Source of the DNA: Saccoglossus kowalevskii
Taxonomy: Eukaryota; Hemichordata; Enteropneusta; Harrimaniidae
Length of the DNA: 10,506 nucleotides
Direction: 5' to 3'
Assembly (NCBI RefSeq): GCF_000003605.2
Contig: NW_003146811.1
Coordinates: forward strand, 6,166 to 16,671
Within the stretch, counting starts at the first letter, position 1, and each line of letters starts with the position of its first letter. The translations under genes were made by a program, and so were the position numbers. Below, in pieces: positions 7,448 to 10,506 of this stretch. Below the pieces are notes generated by a model. The model had not been told where the DNA came from. It worked only from the letters and a program-made list of their open reading frames with translations, and ran no database searches.

Positions 7448-7765
7448 TGTTTGCATTTGATGTTTCCAATTTGCGCTTGTGAAACGTACAACTATTTGAA
7501 TACTTACCAATTAAAAAAGAAGTCAATTGAATTTTAGATGTTCAGAATTTTGATTTATAATTGGCATTATCTGTTTGACCACAAACGATCGTCAGTCACA
7601 CTGGTGTTCACTAATGACAGGCTTGAGACATGAAACAGATTTTGGAATTGTAGAAATTACCGTCAGATGTTCACATAGCAGTTGCTATGTCGTTATATTG
7701 ATGTTGTGATGTTGTAACATAAACAGACATATATCATTTGAAAACTAAGAAATTTACCATAATGT

Positions 7766-7838
7766 CGAGCGTGCCGGGATCAGAACCTAGAATCTTCTGA
7801 TCCGTAGTCAGACGAGTTATCCGTTGCGCCACACGCCA
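7766..7838 (-). tRNA. tRNA-Arg(ACG)-like copy F, pseudogene
   Basis: 73-nt segment with a clean A box (TGGCGCAACGG), an intact anticodon arm (ACG) and a 5' acceptor strand TGGCGTG. The T arm reads CTAGGTTCTGATCCCGG, so the B-box core GTTCRA is altered and the T stem mispairs. An AAAA run on + at 7741-7744 supplies oligo-T about 22 nt after the 3' end. Confidence 0.65.
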
Positions 7839-8149
7839 TGTTCGATTTGATGCTTCTGTTTAACGCTCGTGAAACGTATTGAAACAATTGAAATACTAAA
7901 AATTAAAAGAAGTCGTTTGAATTGTAGACGTTCAGAATTTTGAATTATAATTTGCGTTATCTGTCACACTAGTTTTCACAATGAAACGAATGCGACTTTA
8001 AACGACATAGAACTGTAGAAATTCCAACCGATTAAAAGAAAGTCAATTGAATTGCTGTTGAATCGTACAACTATTTGAATACTTACAAATTAAAAAGGAA
8101 GTAAATTAAATTACAGATGTTCAGCATAATTCATTACAGTTTGTGGTAT

Positions 8150-9265
8150 CAGTTTCGTATACTCACATGTTACACACCCACCACTGTCTGTGTATATTTC
8201 TCATACATGACTGCCTCAATATCTTATCACCCTTCAGCCTCCATGTCTTTCTCATACATCACTGTCTCAGTATATTTTTCAAACACCCCTGTCTCACTGT
8301 CTTTCTCGCAAATTATTTTCTCAACCATCAATCGCAGCAAGATTCTCACTCTTCTCTGTATCAGTATCATTCTGACACATCACTGTCACAGTATATCTCT
8401 CACGTACCACATATCCTTCCCACACTGTCCCAATCATTCTTACCCATTAGTCTGAGTATCTTTTTCATACTTCGCTGTCAATGTATTTCTGACTTACCAC
8501 TGTCTTGGTATCTTAATCAAACATCACTGTTTTAGTATATTTCTCACACATCGCTATCGCAACATCTTTCTCACACATTACTTTCTCAAATATTACTGTC
8601 TCAACCTTTCTCACCCATCAGTCTCATTATCTTTCTCAATTACCTCTTTCTTAGTATCTTTCTCATGCAACAAATATCATTGCCTCATTATATTTCCCTA
8701 TTACCTCTGTCTCCATATATTTCTCACATATAACTGTCTCAGTATACTTCACACATCTCTGTATAAATATTTTCCTCTCTCTCAGTATCTTTTTTACTTA
8801 CCACTTTCCTGGTATCTTTGTTTTACACCACTCTTTCAATATCATACTTACACATCACTGTATATTACTCACCTGCCACTGTCACAATTACATTATCACT
8901 TTCCACTCTATCCGTGTCTTATTTACACATAACTATATCAATGTCTTTTCTCATACCATTGTTCCAATATCTTTCTGACATATCTCTATCCCTCAATCTT
9001 TATTAAACATCACTGTCTCAGTATATTACTGACACATCACTGTCTCAGTATATTTATCACATACAATTGTCTCAATATCTTTCTCACTTACAACTGTCCA
9101 AGTATCTTTCTCATTCACACATCACTGTCTCAGTATCTTACTTATATAGGACTGTCTCACTACATTTCTCACACATCGCTGTCTCAGTATCTTTCTCACA
9201 TATCTCTCTCCCTCAATATGTCTTACACGTCACTCTCCCAGTATCTTTCTCACTCATCACAGTAT
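8150..9265. repeat. 27-bp minisatellite, diverged
   Basis: About 1.1 kb built on a unit close to CACTGTCTCAGTATCTTTCTCACACAT. The phase is exact in the best-preserved part: three units beginning at about 9009, 9036 and 9063 are 27 bp apart. Roughly 40 units fit in the span, with many substitutions and small indels. Because 27 is a multiple of three, stop-free units keep the frame open and create spurious Ser/His/Tyr/Ile-rich open frames (8117-8455, 8143-8535, 8818-9006, 9067-9291). These frames repeat a nine-residue pattern and are not evidence of genes. Confidence 0.85.
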
Positions 9266-9342
9266 GTCACAATGTAAGGCCTGCTTGTTGATGTCGAGAG
9301 GGACATCCACTGAACTCACGCTGAACAGGGGTTCTTTCACTG

Positions 9343-9519
9343 CTAGAATGTGGTAGGCAAGACAGGAAATGAAATACACCTACACCAAAATATCAAGTCA
9401 AAGCTTCTGGCTTTAATACTTCTCAAAATAATGATAAAAACAAAACATAGACTAATACAGCAAATAAATTCACTAAAATAGGTGATTGTCTATGGAAGTG
9501 TGCATTGGTAATAACTTAC
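9343..9519 (-). other. Candidate intron with flanking exon pieces (weak)
   Basis: On the minus strand, a strong donor (ACT|GTAAGT, exon ending at 9520) is followed 177 nt later by a pyrimidine-rich acceptor ending TTGCCTACCACATTCTAG (AG at 9344-9343). Joining the flanks keeps one frame open from the 91-codon minus frame that starts at 9791 into the downstream piece, to a TGA at 9267-9269. The upstream protein is Cys- and Leu-rich with no domain I recognise. A second frame in the downstream piece also looks protein-like (KEPLFSVSSVDVPLDINK). The splice signals could be chance; transcript data would decide. Confidence 0.25.
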
Positions 9520-9889
9520 AGTTCCAGGATGTGAAAATTGACTGTCAATGGCTTCTTGCAACACAACAAAGAGATACAGGAGTCATGTTTGCAGATGAAC
9601 GCTGTTACTCCGGAGGGTACCACTGATAGCAAGAGATCGCAGAGCAGTTCATATAAGTGTAACAAAATGATGATTGAAGCCTGTATCACTTGTTTCACAA
9701 TATCGCAGCACCAAAAACAGAGTTTTAAGGGGTTAGCATACGTTCGCTGGTTCAATTTTTTTGGCCTCAATTTACAGACTGAAACATACATTTACCCATA
9801 CATGTTATATACCATAATAAAGGTCTTGTTTCAAACTTTGGAAATATGGCATTTTTTTAAATTATGCAAATACAAAGTCACGTGATCAC

Positions 9890-10506
9890 AAGAATACGCG
9901 AAAATGGAGTAAAACGGTTAATGACGCAATTAATAATTAATTTGCAGCACGACTGAATATATTTTTTTATGTAAATATTATAGAGTGGTGCTTCATGTAC
10001 AATGTTCTTAGTTTTTGTGCAACTATAATTTGTTATTATGTAGCCTTATTTCAAATGTTTGGACGTTAATACCTGGGTAAAAACAACATGTCTCTATACA
10101 AAAATAAGCAAAAAATCAAAACGAAGGCAGACAGAAAAAAATCCAGGAACATTCCTCCAGTACTCTATATAGCGGTAAAGTTGACCAAAAATGGCGACGA
10201 TCTGACCTTTCGTTTGTTAGAAATTGCGTACTGAATCTGTAGAACTACGTAGAAATCAATTTCAAGATAAACGCAAAAAACGTCCAGGGTCAATGAATCT
10301 CAAACTAGGCCTAAAAAATTTGAAAAATATGGAGTTATAATTATTGAAACATGTCTGCCTAGCGACCAGCTACTAAATAATGCCTTCTAATGTCGGGGCT
10401 AAATGCAATCTGATTAAAATCTGATGTAGTGTACGGGCTTTAATTATTTTGGCTATAAACTTATTTTAATTTTAATTTTTATTACTTTTGTTATTAATGC
10501 CCTTTT
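9890..10506. other. AT-rich flank, nothing recognised
   Basis: Unique-looking AT-rich sequence with long A and T runs (for example 9961-9967 and around 10135-10141). I see no open frame worth reporting, no tRNA-like fold and no similarity to the array, LINE, Gypsy or minisatellite. A short direct repeat, ATCTGATTAAAATCTGAT (about 10409-10426), is the only local structure noted. Confidence 0.45.

Larger units (their letters stand above)
7345..8150 (-). repeat. Right tandem array of tRNA-Arg units, shorter form
   Basis: The array seen at 325-2150 resumes in the same orientation. Two tRNA-like copies begin at 7375 and 7766, 391 bp apart, and a partial body copy runs to about 8150. CGTACAACTATTTGAATACTTA at about 7485 and again at about 8066 is a body variant not seen on the left. 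The unit is about 80 bp shorter than left units because it has only one copy of the segment ATCGTC...GACAGGCTTGAGACATG (about 7588-7648), which is duplicated in left units. Open frames here are repeat by-products. Confidence 0.8.

Noticed and set aside
8117-8535. Overlapping plus-strand frames resembling a small membrane protein
   Set aside because: They are made of 27-bp repeat units; periodicity explains the open frame and the hydrophobic, Ser/His/Tyr-rich composition.
8150-9265. CRISPR-like regular repeats
   Set aside because: Units are contiguous with no unique spacers, no cas genes, and the context is eukaryotic transposon DNA.
9538-9885. 115-codon plus-strand frame
   Set aside because: It overlaps a 91-codon frame on the other strand, has no recognised domain and ends in an AT-rich tail. 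I cannot choose between them and call neither a gene.
10190-10200. YY1-like AAAATGGCGAC motif suggesting a promoter
   Set aside because: It is a partial match in isolation, with no supporting first exon or GC-rich context.

Overview
This is animal genomic DNA made almost entirely of repeats, AT-rich, with no intact protein-coding gene that I can support. The family mix (L1/Tx1-group LINE, Gmr1-like Ty3/Gypsy element with a SCAN-like Gag, tRNA-bearing tandem repeats, short-unit minisatellite) suits a marine invertebrate, perhaps a bivalve mollusc. That assignment is inference from the repeat families, not from a marker gene.

Layout on the + strand. 1-320: AT-rich DNA with nothing recognised. 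About 325-2150: a tandem array of roughly 455-490 bp units, each carrying one tRNA-Arg(ACG)-like sequence on the minus strand (561-633, 1016-1087, 1503-1575, 1974-2046, plus a fragment at 1231-1268). About 2160-6120: a long, degenerate, 5'-truncated LINE on the minus strand (zinc-knuckle ORF1, then ORF2 with AP-type endonuclease, reverse transcriptase and C-terminal region). About 6117-7340: a decayed Gmr1-like Gypsy fragment, also on the minus strand, reading Gag (SCAN-like) - protease - integrase. About 7345-8150: the tRNA-Arg array resumes in the same orientation (7375-7447, 7766-7838) with a shorter unit. About 8150-9265: a diverged 27-bp minisatellite. 9266-10506: unique-looking AT-rich DNA with one weak candidate intron on the minus strand.

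All three families point the same way (minus strand). The LINE/Gypsy block sits inside the tRNA array and replaces part of a unit. The LINE joins the Gypsy integrase directly, and the rest of that integrase is nowhere in the window. Both elements are dead: stops, frameshifts, loss of the reverse transcriptase palm motifs in the LINE, and loss of the protease active-site segment in the Gypsy element.

The most interesting points are (i) the tRNA array, which has internal Pol III boxes and an oligo-T run just after each tRNA and so looks like a tandemised tRNA-gene unit, with two unit architectures differing by an internal duplication of about 84 bp; and (ii) the Gag-PR-IN order with no RT between PR and IN, the unusual order known for Gmr1-like elements. 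I found no convincing new protein-coding system.
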